Of a stretch of DNA of 64,000 nucleotides, positions 40,131 through 49,741 are shown piece after piece (the first letter of the stretch is position 1; each line of letters opens with the position of its first letter). The notes under the pieces are model-generated. The model was not told the origin of the DNA. It was given only the letters and a program-made list of their open reading frames with translations, and searched no databases. Made by a program: the position numbers and the translations under genes. Source of the stretch: an uncultured Candidatus Saccharibacteria bacterium (GTDB lineage Bacteria > Patescibacteriota > Saccharimonadia > Saccharimonadales > Saccharimonadaceae); the NCBI GenBank assembly GCA_937936045.1, contig CALGXC010000004.1, positions 62,001 through 126,000 on the forward strand. The letters run 5' to 3'.

Positions 40131-43100
40131 ATGGGTCTATTTAACAAAGAGCCTTCAGATACACCAAAGGCGCCAGAATTTTTAGATAACGTCAATAGAA
40201 AAGTAATTGATGATTTAAAAACGACAATTAAAAAAGGCAGTAAGGTTTCTATAGCAGCAGCTTCTTTTTCTATTTATGCATTTGAAGCCTTAAAGAAAGA
40301 ATTAAACTCTGTCGATGAATTTCATTTTCTTTTTACGGGAGAGACATTTACAAAAGAAAAAGCCCCAAAAGAAGCTCGCGAGTTTTACATCCCAAGACTC
40401 AATCGTGAGCGCTCTCTTTATGGCACCAACTTTGAAGTTCGACTTCGAAATGAACTTAATCAACAAGCAATAGCGAAGGAGTGCGCGGATTGGATTCGTA
40501 AGAAAGCACATTTTCGCTCAAATATTTCTAATGAAATGATGTCTCCATTTATGAATATAGAAAGTCCTGAGGGAGATGCTACTTATAGTCCGTTTGCGAA
40601 CTTCACTACCGCCGAACTGGGTGAAGATCGAGGTAATAACGCGTATTCTACGATAATAAAAGTTCATGCTCCGCTGACACAACAGTACATTAGCACTTTC
40701 AATGAAGTGTGGAATGATGAAGATCGCCTGGCTGACGTAACTGATGCCGTGCTTGAAAATATTACGGCAGCTTACAAAGAAAATTCGCCAGAGTTTATAT
40801 ATTTTATTGCTCTTTATAATATTTTTAGCGAGTTCCTTGAAGATATCGATGACGCCTCGCTTCCCAATGAAGCTGTTGGCTTCAAGCAATCTAAGGTTTG
40901 GAATATGCTTTACAATTTTCAGAGGGACGCCGTAGTTGGATGTATTACAAAACTTAATCGTTATGGTGGATGTATACTTGCCGACTCTGTGGGTCTTGGT
41001 AAAACGTTCTCTGCGCTAGGTGTTATTAAATATTTTGAGTCCAGAAACCAGCGAGTTCTCGTTCTTTGTCCAAAGCGTTTGAGTGATAACTGGAATACTT
41101 TTAAGGGCAATTATAAAAATAATCCCTTGGCTGATGACCGCTTGAATTACGACGTTCTTTATCACACGGATCTTGGTCGTGAACGCGGCACCTCTAATGG
41201 AATTGACCTAAGTCTTGTCAATTGGGGTAATTATGATTTGGTGGTGATTGACGAGTCGCACAACTTCCGCAATGGTGAACATAGTACTCGTAAAAGTGAT
41301 GAAAATTACGAGAATCGCTACCGTAAACTTATTCGAAAAATTATTAAGGCTGGAGTGAACACGAAGGTTTTGATGTTGTCTGCTACTCCAGTGAATATAG
41401 ATTTTACCGACCTTAAGAACCAACTGATGATTGCGAGCGGCGGTAATGAATATGAACTTTCTGGCAAGCTTAAAGTTGGGAGTTCACTCGAGAAAATATT
41501 CCGCGATGCAAATAACGCCTTCAAATCTTGGTCTGAGCTTGACCCAGAGAATCGTACGACCGAGAAGCTTCTGGAGATGCTTAGCTTTGATTTCTTTGAC
41601 CTGCTTGATAGTGTTACGATTGCTCGCTCCAGAAAGCATATCGAAAAATATTATAATGAAACAAACCTCGGTAAGTTCCCTGAAAGACTTGCACCGAAGA
41701 GTTATCGCCCTAACCTAACCGACCTCGAGGACATAGACTTTAACACGCTGTTTGAATATATTGATAAACTGAATCTCCAGATTTATACTCCGCTCAAATT
41801 TGTGCACAAATCAAAATTAGCGAAATACGTTGACTTGAATTCATCTCAGGGTAAGTCGTGGGAGAACCGTGAAGCTGGACGAAACATTCTTATGATAACT
41901 AACCTTTTGAAGCGTGCGGAAAGTTCGGTGTATGCGTTCCGTGAAACGGTTGAGCGCCTTGATAATCTCATAGCTGACACAATGGACAATATAGACCGAT
42001 TCGAGCAAGGTCGTACGACAAAATTCAACTTCGATAATGTCATGGAGCAAATTAACGAGATTGACGAGGATGACAATGACTCAGATTATACAGTTGGTAA
42101 AGATCTGAGGATTGAACTTGGTGATATGGATCGCATTTCTTGGCATCAAAAACTCTCTGATGATCACGAAGTATTGTCCGAACTTATCGAAAAAATCCGC
42201 CTCATTACTCCAGATCACGACCTTAAGCTGCGTGAACTTGAAAAAGTTATTAAAGAAAAGCTTGAAAATCCGATTAACGGCGATAATAAGAAAATCGTTA
42301 TCTTTACGGCGTTTGCCGATACGGCGGATTATTTATATGGTGAAATATCAGGCGTCATTAAAGATAAGTTTAACTTAAATACGGGCGTAATCACTGGTAG
42401 CAGGAATCCAGAAACCAATTGTGCGGGAGTGGCAAAAGATTTTAATAGCATCCTAACCTGTTTCAGTCCGAAGTCGAAGAATCGAGACGCGTTTGGGGCT
42501 GCTCTCGCTGATAAGGATATTGACATCCTCATTGCCACTGACTGTATTTCAGAAGGTCAAAACTTGCAGGATTGTGACTATTTAATTAACTACGACATTC
42601 ACTGGAATCCAGTGCGTATTATTCAGCGTTTTGGTCGTGTTGATCGAATCGGGTCGGATAATAAGCAGATCCAGTTGGTGAACTTCTGGCCAAATGTCGA
42701 CCTTGACGAATACATAAACCTTAAAGCACGCGTGGAAAATCGCACAAAACTTATTTCTATCACTGGCGCTGGCGGCGATGTGCTTGAAAATACAGATCCA
42801 GAACTTGAATACAGGAAGGAGCAGCTTGAGCGACTTCAGAAAGAAGTGGTTGACCTCGAAGAAATGAATAGCGGTGTTTCAATTATGGATCTTGGACTTA
42901 ATGAATTCCATATGGATTTACAGGAACTTCATAAGAAATACGGAGACGCGGATCATATACCATTTGGCATTAGCGCAACTGCTGGCGCCATTAAAGATGA
43001 AGCTCCAGCTGGTGTAATTTATATTCTTAAAAATATCAATTCTGGAGTAAACATTGATAAGCAGAACCGCCTACATCCGTTTTACCTTGTTTATATTAAA

Positions 43101-43406
43101 GATGATGGCGAAGTGTTCGTAGATCATCTTAATCCGAAGTCTCTTCTTGATAAAATGCGGTTACTTTGTAAAGAAAAAGACACTCCAAGTCGTGAATTGG
43201 TAGCAAAATTCAACCTTGAAACTGAAAACGGTAAGAAAATGGATGTATATTCGAAGCTACTTTCTGACGCAATTCATAGCATCGTAACGATTAAGGACGA
43301 GAAAGATGTCGCAAGTTTATTCAAAGCCGGCGGCACTACTGCCTTAACCAATAAAATATCCGGACTTGATGACTTTGAGCTAATTAATTTCCTGGTGGTT
43401 AAATAA
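40131..43406 (+). CDS. SNF2-family helicase with degenerate PLD-like N-terminal domain
   Basis: The 1091-residue protein begins with a domain of about 180 residues shaped like phospholipase-D-type nucleases, but the HxK catalytic motifs are not visible (the usual GSSNFT-like strand reads SPFANFTTAELG). A complete SF2/SNF2 motor follows: ADSVGLGKTF (Walker A, about residue 283), VIDESHNFRN (DExH, about 372), MLSATPVN, IVIFTAFADTADYLY, ATDCISEGQNLQ and QRFGRVDRIGS (motif VI, about 831). A C-terminal domain of about 220 residues follows. It probably translocates on DNA using ATP. The stop overlaps the DUF4391 start (TAATG). It is the first gene of the type III R-M cassette. Confidence 0.92.
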   Translation: MGLFNKEPSDTPKAPEFLDNVNRKVIDDLKTTIKKGSKVSIAAASFSIYAFEALKKELNSVDEFHFLFTGETFTKEKAPKEAREFYIPRLNRERSLYGTNFEVRLRNELNQQAIAKECADWIRKKAHFRSNISNEMMSPFMNIESPEGDATYSPFANFTTAELGEDRGNNAYSTIIKVHAPLTQQYISTFNEVWNDEDRLADVTDAVLENITAAYKENSPEFIYFIALYNIFSEFLEDIDDASLPNEAVGFKQSKVWNMLYNFQRDAVVGCITKLNRYGGCILADSVGLGKTFSALGVIKYFESRNQRVLVLCPKRLSDNWNTFKGNYKNNPLADDRLNYDVLYHTDLGRERGTSNGIDLSLVNWGNYDLVVIDESHNFRNGEHSTRKSDENYENRYRKLIRKIIKAGVNTKVLMLSATPVNIDFTDLKNQLMIASGGNEYELSGKLKVGSSLEKIFRDANNAFKSWSELDPENRTTEKLLEMLSFDFFDLLDSVTIARSRKHIEKYYNETNLGKFPERLAPKSYRPNLTDLEDIDFNTLFEYIDKLNLQIYTPLKFVHKSKLAKYVDLNSSQGKSWENREAGRNILMITNLLKRAESSVYAFRETVERLDNLIADTMDNIDRFEQGRTTKFNFDNVMEQINEIDEDDNDSDYTVGKDLRIELGDMDRISWHQKLSDDHEVLSELIEKIRLITPDHDLKLRELEKVIKEKLENPINGDNKKIVIFTAFADTADYLYGEISGVIKDKFNLNTGVITGSRNPETNCAGVAKDFNSILTCFSPKSKNRDAFGAALADKDIDILIATDCISEGQNLQDCDYLINYDIHWNPVRIIQRFGRVDRIGSDNKQIQLVNFWPNVDLDEYINLKARVENRTKLISITGAGGDVLENTDPELEYRKEQLERLQKEVVDLEEMNSGVSIMDLGLNEFHMDLQELHKKYGDADHIPFGISATAGAIKDEAPAGVIYILKNINSGVNIDKQNRLHPFYLVYIKDDGEVFVDHLNPKSLLDKMRLLCKEKDTPSRELVAKFNLETENGKKMDVYSKLLSDAIHSIVTIKDEKDVASLFKAGGTTALTNKISGLDDFELINFLVVK

Positions 43407-44062
43407 TGATAACGTTTCCAGAACGCGCAAAGGTCGGTAAAATTGTCGCCAAAGAATACTTTTATAAGAATATTGACGCTGCCACGAAAAACCTCTTTCA
43501 GAGCGAAATTGCTCGAATAATTTGGGAATATAAACTTGCGCCTAACACCATTAACCTTCCAATAAAAAAGTGGGCGGAAGTCGAAGTTTTTCGTATAGTG
43601 CTTAAAAATGGTGAAATTCCAGAAAAAGTTTTGAGAGCTATTGATTCAGCGATTCCATATCCGATTCTTTTTATTATAGAAAAAGGTTCAATTAAAAAAG
43701 CCGCCATTTGTTACAAAGAGCAAAGTCAAAAAAATGAGAACGCTGTTAAGGTGGACACCTACTTTTACACGGAGTGGAATGATGGTAAGCTCCAGAACAT
43801 TAGAATTGATGGACTTAATATAGATGCAGTTTTTAGCAACTTCGTGCGTCAAATTGCCGGAGATAAACTCACTGCGGTAAATAAAAATAACAAAGAAAAA
43901 TCCCCGAATTCCATTAAAGAAGATATTGAGATTCTGAAAGAACGTGAAAGAATTATGAAACAAATAGCAGCGTTGGATCGGAAGATTAAGGCGGAACCGT
44001 CGCTTGGTAAAAAGCAGTCGCTGGCAGAAGAACGTTACAGATTAAAACAACAGCTCTTGTGA
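43406..44062 (+). CDS. DUF4391 domain-containing protein
   Basis: This 218-residue protein matches DUF4391: FPERAKVGKIVAKEYFYKN, an IARIIWEYKLAPNTINLP segment and EVEVFRIVLKNGEIPEKVLRAIDSAIPYPILFII. The C-terminal 50 residues (EILKERERIMKQIAALDRKI) form a likely coiled coil for partner binding. The domain is often found beside helicases and type III methylases (family knowledge), but its activity is not established. It is translationally coupled to the helicase, so the two proteins likely form a complex. Confidence 0.88.
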   Translation: MITFPERAKVGKIVAKEYFYKNIDAATKNLFQSEIARIIWEYKLAPNTINLPIKKWAEVEVFRIVLKNGEIPEKVLRAIDSAIPYPILFIIEKGSIKKAAICYKEQSQKNENAVKVDTYFYTEWNDGKLQNIRIDGLNIDAVFSNFVRQIAGDKLTAVNKNNKEKSPNSIKEDIEILKERERIMKQIAALDRKIKAEPSLGKKQSLAEERYRLKQQLL

Positions 44063-44100
44063 TATAATTACGGTAAGGATATTTATAATAAACCGTGGAG
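44063..44100 (+). promoter_or_regulatory. Internal promoter/leader of mod (copy B of the repeated motif)
   Basis: TATAATTA (44063), TAAGGATA, TAATA, AACCGTGGAG (44091-44100) repeat the elements before the helicase. The first T of TATAAT follows the DUF4391 stop directly. GGAGG is the Shine-Dalgarno of mod. Confidence 0.75.
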
Positions 44101-44108
44101 GAAATCTT

Positions 44109-45974
44109 ATGAATGATAACGTCGAAAAGATCGACTTGAACCGCGTAGACTGGAAAAGTAGTCGCGAATTCTTTGAATCGTTGGGTGAAGCGCTGGATAA
44201 GCTGGAAGATAAGGATGAGTCGTACGACTTCACTTGGGTTGGTAAACGAAAGTCCATTATTGAGGCTGGCGCGCCAATTAATAAGATTCTCCGCCCAGAT
44301 GTGGAAGCTTCCAAAGATTTTGACAATACAAAGAACATGCTCATCGTTGGCGACAACCTTGACGCACTGAAACTCCTCCAAGAATCCTACCTCGGTAAAA
44401 TAAAAATGATTTACATCGATCCTCCGTATAACACCGGTCATGACTTCGTGTACCATGACAACTTTACGGTTAAAAAAGCTGACTTTAATGACGATTCTAC
44501 GGATTCTGATGGCAATGTAATTGTTTCCGAAGACAAGTACGCAGAAAATTCAAAGGCAAACGGCAGATTCCATTCAGACTGGCTGTCGATGATGTACCCG
44601 AGACTTAAGCTGGCGAGAAGTCTTTTGTGTGACGACGGAATAATCTTTATGTCTATTGACGATAATGAACTCAATAATTTATATAAGCTCGGAGAATTAG
44701 TGTTTGGTGAAGATAATTTTGGCGGAACCGCTCCTAGAAAAACACGTGGCTCAGCTACAACCAAAGGAGATAGTGAGATGCAGAAGATAAATGACTATCT
44801 GGTTATATTTTTCAAAAACAAGGGTTGTGGTAAATTTACGCAAAAGATTATTGGACAAAAGAAATATCCGCATTCTGACGAGAGGGGGCAATACTATATA
44901 GTTCCTTTGCAGGATAATGGACCTCACGGAACACGTGAAGCTCGACCTAACTTATGGTATCCAATTTATCTATTAAAAGATGGCGGCATTACTTATGATG
45001 AGCCGCTAGAATATACGGAGAAAATCTTGCCGGCGAAACACCAAAATAAGGAAGGCTGTTGGATGTGGAGTAAAAAGAAATTTGATACCGATAAAAAAGA
45101 CATATTAATCAAGAATGGAAAAGCCTGGATCAAACACTATTACGTTGAAGAAGAAGATCAAAACAAATATCAAAAAGATAAACTATGGCTCGAAGACTAC
45201 CAAAATTCGAAGGGTACAATTTTAGTAAACTCACTTTTTCCTGAAGCGAAGAATATCTTCAGTAATCCAAAGCCAATTGAGCTTGTAAAATTTTGCGCAA
45301 ATAGATCGGCGAACGATAATTCAATCGTCTTAGACTTCTTCTCCGGCTCCGGAACTACTGGTCATGCTGTCATGGATTTAAATGCTGAAGACGGTGGAAA
45401 GCGTCAGTACATTTGTGTGCAGCTTGATGAAAAAACTGATGAAAAGTCAGAAGCCAGAAAAGCTGGATACGACACCATTGACCAAATTACTGCTGAGCGT
45501 CTGCGTCGTGCTGGGGAGAAAATTAAGTCTGAGCATCCAGAAGCGGACATTGACACTGGATTCCGTGTGTTCCGCGTTGATGGCAGTAATGATAATGAAA
45601 ACATTCGTAAGCCACTGAATGAAATTGATCAGAGTGACATGTTTGACATGATTGATAACGTTAAAAAAGACCGCACGCCGCTGGACTTATTATTCGGCGT
45701 AATTTACACCTCTGCCCTGCCGTTTGACCTTAAGCTTGAAACGCGTAAAATTGGTGAGAATACGGTTTATATGTATGGTTACTTGGATGAAAATACAGGT
45801 CTTATTGCCTGCTTTGATGATGAAATTCCAGAGGAGACCATTAAGGAAATTGCCAAATTAAATCCTCTGACTGCCGCGTTTAAGGATTCGTCGTTTAGAA
45901 ATTCCGCTGAAAAAATTAACCTGTCTGAACATTTCCGCATTATTAGCCCTGACACGAGAGTTAAGGTGATCTAA
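44109..45974 (+). CDS. mod: Type III restriction-modification methyltransferase (Mod)
   Basis: This 621-residue DNA methylase has a beta-class order: catalytic DPPYN (residues 104-108, after GDNLDALKLLQESYLGKIKMIYI) first and the SAM-binding DFFSGSGTTG near residue 410 second. The region between (about 210-400) is the target-recognition domain. N6-adenine methylation is expected for type III enzymes. A GGAGG Shine-Dalgarno lies 8 nt before the ATG. The stop overlaps the Res start (TAATG). Its own promoter motif would let methylation be established independently of the helicase. Confidence 0.95.
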   Translation: MNDNVEKIDLNRVDWKSSREFFESLGEALDKLEDKDESYDFTWVGKRKSIIEAGAPINKILRPDVEASKDFDNTKNMLIVGDNLDALKLLQESYLGKIKMIYIDPPYNTGHDFVYHDNFTVKKADFNDDSTDSDGNVIVSEDKYAENSKANGRFHSDWLSMMYPRLKLARSLLCDDGIIFMSIDDNELNNLYKLGELVFGEDNFGGTAPRKTRGSATTKGDSEMQKINDYLVIFFKNKGCGKFTQKIIGQKKYPHSDERGQYYIVPLQDNGPHGTREARPNLWYPIYLLKDGGITYDEPLEYTEKILPAKHQNKEGCWMWSKKKFDTDKKDILIKNGKAWIKHYYVEEEDQNKYQKDKLWLEDYQNSKGTILVNSLFPEAKNIFSNPKPIELVKFCANRSANDNSIVLDFFSGSGTTGHAVMDLNAEDGGKRQYICVQLDEKTDEKSEARKAGYDTIDQITAERLRRAGEKIKSEHPEADIDTGFRVFRVDGSNDNENIRKPLNEIDQSDMFDMIDNVKKDRTPLDLLFGVIYTSALPFDLKLETRKIGENTVYMYGYLDENTGLIACFDDEIPEETIKEIAKLNPLTAAFKDSSFRNSAEKINLSEHFRIISPDTRVKVI

Positions 45975-48900
45975 TGAAGTTAAGATTCAAGCACCAAAAA
46001 TTCCAAGAAGATGCCGTTAAGGCGACCTGTGATATTTTTACCGGGCAAATAAAATCCGAGCATCGATTCCTGGCGGATCAGGGTGACAGTATGAGCTTTG
46101 TTGATATGTATGGCTTTGGTAATGAGGACATTTCCCTGCAAGACGCTCAATTGATTAAGAACCTGCATGAAGTTCAGGGGCTGCAGAATATTCCCCGTAA
46201 TGCAAAAATTGAGCGTCTTAATAACAGACCGGTGTTTACCATTGAGATGGAAACTGGTACTGGTAAAACTTATACGTATATTAAAACGATGTATGAGTTG
46301 AATAAACAATACGGCTGGAGCAAGTTTATTGTTGTGGTGCCGAGTATTGCGATTCGCGAGGGTGTTTATAAGACTTTTCAGACGACTGCGGATCATTTTG
46401 CTGAAGATTATGGTAAGAAGATTCGTTTCTTTGTTTACAATTCCTCCAAGCTGAGCGAGCTGGAACAATTTTCTGGCGATCCAAATATTAACGTCATGAT
46501 TATTAATACGCAGGCTTTTAATGCCCGTGGCGCCGACGCTAAGCGTATTACGATGAAGCTTGACAGTTTTCGGTCTCGTCGTCCGATTGACGTGATTGCC
46601 GCCACAAAACCAATTGTAATTATTGACGAGCCGCAAAGTGTTATTGGCACAAGTAAAAAAGCGAATATCACCCGCTCTTCCATCTCCAATTTCAACCCGC
46701 TATTTTTCTTAAACTATTCCGCGACCCATCGTGAAGATTTTAATAAAGTTTACCGTTTGGATGCTGTTGATGCTTACCAGAAGCAGCTTGTGAAGAAAAT
46801 TACAGTTAAGGGCATCACGGTTAAGGGTGGTACTGCGACTAACGGATATATTTATATCCAAAAAATTAATACTTATCCGAATAAAAAGCCAACCGTTACG
46901 GCTATATTTGAGTTTGATTCAAAAGCAGGCACCGGAATACGCCGTAAAACGAAGACTCTTAGCTGGGGTGATGATATCTATAAGCATTCAGGTGAGCTGG
47001 AGGCGTATCACGATGGATATCTAATTACGGAGATAAACGCCAGAGAGGGCGACAGGTATGTAGACTTTAAGAATGGGCTTCGTATTTATGAAGGTGAAGT
47101 TATTGGCGAAACTAATGCTGAGGATTTGCGTCGCATTCAAATACGTGAAACTATTATGTCTCACCTGGAGACCGAGCAAAAGCTCTTTAAGAGAGGAATT
47201 AAAGTTCTTTCTCTATTCTTCATCGACGAGGTTGCCAAGTATAAATATTATGATGAAAATGGTGAGCGTAAAGGTTCCTACGCGAAGATATTCGAAGAGG
47301 AATTCACAAAAGCTATAGATATTTACCTGAACCAGCAGCTTCAATTCGAAGAAAATGCAGATTTTCGTAAATACTTAGAAAAATTTACCCCGTCTGAAAT
47401 ACATTCCGGCTACTTCTCTATCGATAAAAAAGGTCACGCCATCAACAGTAAGGAAGGTCGTGAAGGTAATGGCTCTGATGATGTTTCGGCGTACGATCTT
47501 ATTATGAAGAATAAGGAACAGCTGCTGGACTTGAAAGAACCAGTGCGATTCATCTTTTCTCACTCTGCCCTGCGCGAAGGATGGGATAATCCAAACGTTT
47601 TCCAGATTTGTACACTTCGCGATTCTGATGCCGAAATTAAGAAACGTCAGGAAATTGGTCGTGGACTTCGATTGTGTGTGGATCAAAACGGTATTCGTCA
47701 AGATGCGGAGATTCTCGGTGAAAATCTCGTCCATGATACGAACGTACTTACTGTCATTGCGAATGAAAGTTATGAGAGTTTTGCGAATAGTCTTCAGTCT
47801 GAGTTTAATGAAATTATTGCAAGGCGTCCAAAGGATGCATCTGCTTCATTATTTAATGGAAAGATAATACAGGATGCTAGTGGCGAAAAGACCATTACGC
47901 TCGATGACTCTGCGGCTGCGGATATATATATGGGACTAGTGAATACTGGACTTGTCGACAAGGTTTCAAAGCAGTTGACGGATGCATATCATTCATTAAA
48001 TGATGAACAGAAGATTCAGAAGGTTCGCGAATCCGTTGGCGAGCTGTACGCTCCGTTTGCAGAGAACATTAATAACATCCTATCTTCTGTTTACGATTCA
48101 AAGCGTGGACGGCTTGTGACTAATAATCGCAATAGCGAGAAACTTGAACTTGATAAAGAAAAGTTCGCCTCTAAGAAGTTTAAGGAGCTGTGGGACGGTA
48201 TTAATGAAAAGACTTATTATACCGTGGAGTTTGACGACGATGAGCTTATAGAGAGGTGTGTGGATTCTTTTAATAGAAATATGCGCGTGACAAAGACAGA
48301 AGTTATTATTACCGAAGGTTTGTTAAAGACTGCCGGTAAAGATAAATTGGAGATGTATAGAAGTAAAATCGGCATGCCAATTGCTGTTTCTGAAATTGCG
48401 AATGACACAGTTAAATACGATATTATCTCTGAACTTTCCAGGTCTTATAGCGATGGTGGTACGGGTCTCACGCGTAAGGCTATAGCAAGTATTTTATCTA
48501 GAATTGAACCGAGTGTATTTCATTCGTTTAAAACAAATCCTGAGGAGTTTATCCACAATGCAATTCAGCTCATAAACGACCAAAAAGCCTCGACAGTAGT
48601 TAAACATATTGAATATGACAAGCTAAACGAGAAATGGGACAGTGGAGAAATTTTCATCAATGAAAGTATTACCGGTGAATATGGCTACAACCTCATAGAT
48701 ACTCCCGATCATCATCTATATGACAAATTGCGCTACGATTCTGAAGTTGAAAAGAACTTTGCGAGGGAACTTGAAAATAGCGATGCAGTAGAAGTTTACG
48801 TGAAACTTCCAAAGAGATTCTACATAAATACTCCAATGGGCAATTACAATCCAGACTGGGCAATTGCGTTTAAGGACGAAGCTGGAGTAAAGCACATTTA

Positions 48901-49075
48901 CTTTGTGGCGGAAACTAAGGGCGTGAGCGAAGGACAACTTGATGTCGGTGTGAAAGGTATTGAAAAAGCTAAGATTGAGTGCGCCAGAAAGCACTTCGAA
49001 AAGATTAGCAATGGCGACCGTATTTATGGAGTTTGTAACTCATACGAAAAGTTGCTGGAGCTAGTAAGCTACTAA
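45974..49075 (+). CDS. res: Type III restriction endonuclease subunit (Res)
   Basis: This 1033-residue protein has an N-terminal SF2 motor with METGTGKT (residues 92-99), VIIDEPQSV (DExx box), NYSATHRE, HSALREGWDNPNVFQICTL and QEIGRGLRL, and a C-terminal PD-(D/E)xK nuclease with YNPDWAIAF and FVAETKG (about residues 960-990). With Mod it cuts DNA near pairs of unmethylated sites after ATP-dependent movement. All catalytic motifs look intact, so the system is probably active. Confidence 0.95.
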   Translation: MKLRFKHQKFQEDAVKATCDIFTGQIKSEHRFLADQGDSMSFVDMYGFGNEDISLQDAQLIKNLHEVQGLQNIPRNAKIERLNNRPVFTIEMETGTGKTYTYIKTMYELNKQYGWSKFIVVVPSIAIREGVYKTFQTTADHFAEDYGKKIRFFVYNSSKLSELEQFSGDPNINVMIINTQAFNARGADAKRITMKLDSFRSRRPIDVIAATKPIVIIDEPQSVIGTSKKANITRSSISNFNPLFFLNYSATHREDFNKVYRLDAVDAYQKQLVKKITVKGITVKGGTATNGYIYIQKINTYPNKKPTVTAIFEFDSKAGTGIRRKTKTLSWGDDIYKHSGELEAYHDGYLITEINAREGDRYVDFKNGLRIYEGEVIGETNAEDLRRIQIRETIMSHLETEQKLFKRGIKVLSLFFIDEVAKYKYYDENGERKGSYAKIFEEEFTKAIDIYLNQQLQFEENADFRKYLEKFTPSEIHSGYFSIDKKGHAINSKEGREGNGSDDVSAYDLIMKNKEQLLDLKEPVRFIFSHSALREGWDNPNVFQICTLRDSDAEIKKRQEIGRGLRLCVDQNGIRQDAEILGENLVHDTNVLTVIANESYESFANSLQSEFNEIIARRPKDASASLFNGKIIQDASGEKTITLDDSAAADIYMGLVNTGLVDKVSKQLTDAYHSLNDEQKIQKVRESVGELYAPFAENINNILSSVYDSKRGRLVTNNRNSEKLELDKEKFASKKFKELWDGINEKTYYTVEFDDDELIERCVDSFNRNMRVTKTEVIITEGLLKTAGKDKLEMYRSKIGMPIAVSEIANDTVKYDIISELSRSYSDGGTGLTRKAIASILSRIEPSVFHSFKTNPEEFIHNAIQLINDQKASTVVKHIEYDKLNEKWDSGEIFINESITGEYGYNLIDTPDHHLYDKLRYDSEVEKNFARELENSDAVEVYVKLPKRFYINTPMGNYNPDWAIAFKDEAGVKHIYFVAETKGVSEGQLDVGVKGIEKAKIECARKHFEKISNGDRIYGVCNSYEKLLELVSY

Positions 49076-49150
49076 GACTTTGTAATCCTTCCGTGGCTTG
49101 AGCTATATGATATAAAAAAGATCCGCATCTCTGCGAATCAGTGTTTCATA

Positions 49151-49226
49151 TGGAGCCACGATCGGGGCTTGAACCCGAGACCTCATCCTTACCATGGATG
49201 CGCTCTACCAACTGAGCTATCGCGGC
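49151..49226 (-). tRNA. tRNA-Thr (GGT)
   Basis: Minus strand: acceptor GCCGCGA/TCGTGGC, anticodon loop ATGGTAA with anticodon GGT, T-arm GGTTCAAGCCC, encoded CCA (49151-49153). It marks the right edge of the restriction cassette, 75 bp after res. Confidence 0.94.
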
Positions 49227-49273
49227 GTAACAGGCTTAATTTTAGCACATTAAGCCGTGTTTAATCAACCGAG

Positions 49274-49561
49274 TTATTTTTTACGAGTGGATTTCTTGAC
49301 TGGCGTGCCGGCTTCTTTTGGCAGCTTCGGTGTGACAAATGCCTCTATTATTCCCCACGCTATACTATTGACCAAGAACGTAACGAACAATATTCCTGAC
49401 GCTGATGCCGCCAGGTGTGCTGATGAAGCGTTAAATAATGTCAATAATCCCGCTATAGCCAGTCCGATTATAGCTAACATAATATAGGCGTATTGTAATT
49501 TCAATCGTTGGTTTTTTTCGCTATTCCATAATGCCAGAATGGATTTTGTAAATTCAAACAT
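49274..49561 (-). CDS. Small two-helix membrane protein, unknown
   Basis: Start taken at MFEFTKSILALW (49561) because a promoter TTGACT-17-TATTAT ends 6 nt before this ATG; longer in-frame versions start inside the promoter. The 95-residue protein has two membrane helices (about residues 28-44 and 52-78) and a basic tail (PVKKSTRKK). I do not recognise a family. It is leaderless and lies between tRNA genes. Confidence 0.65.
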   Translation of the reverse strand: MFEFTKSILALWNSEKNQRLKLQYAYIMLAIIGLAIAGLLTLFNASSAHLAASASGILFVTFLVNSIAWGIIEAFVTPKLPKEAGTPVKKSTRKK

Positions 49562-49567
49562 GCTCAT

Positions 49568-49596
49568 ATAATAGCACATATGCTTATAAAAGTCAA
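49568..49596 (-). promoter_or_regulatory. Promoter of the small membrane protein (leaderless)
   Basis: Minus strand: TTGACT (49591-49596), 17-nt spacer, TATTAT (49568-49573), 6 nt before the ATG. Confidence 0.8.
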
Positions 49597-49615
49597 TAAT
49601 GTATGCTTTTCCCAT

Positions 49616-49639
49616 CTAAAAAATCGCCCGTAAAGGCGA
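49616..49639 (-). terminator. Terminator of the tRNA-Thr/tRNA-Tyr transcript
   Basis: ATCGCC (49622-49627) / GGCGAT (49634-49639) stem followed by a T-run on the minus strand. Confidence 0.82.
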
Positions 49640-49649
49640 TAATTCAATC

Positions 49650-49735
49650 TTGGTGCTGGAAGTAGGACTCGAACCTACGAAGCCTTACGGCGGGAGATTT
49701 ACAGTCTCCTGTGATTGCCACTACACGATTCCAGC
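49650..49735 (-). tRNA. tRNA-Tyr (GTA)
   Basis: Minus strand: acceptor GCTGGAA/TTCCAGC, anticodon loop CTGTAAA (GTA), long variable arm around CGCCGTAAGGC, T-arm GGTTCGAGTCC, discriminator A, encoded CCA (49650-49652). The long variable arm fits a class II tRNA. Confidence 0.95.
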
Positions 49736-49741
49736 GTGATG

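Noticed and set aside
45980..46636. Minus-strand frame of 218 codons inside res
   Set aside because: Antisense to conserved helicase motifs, with no independent signal.
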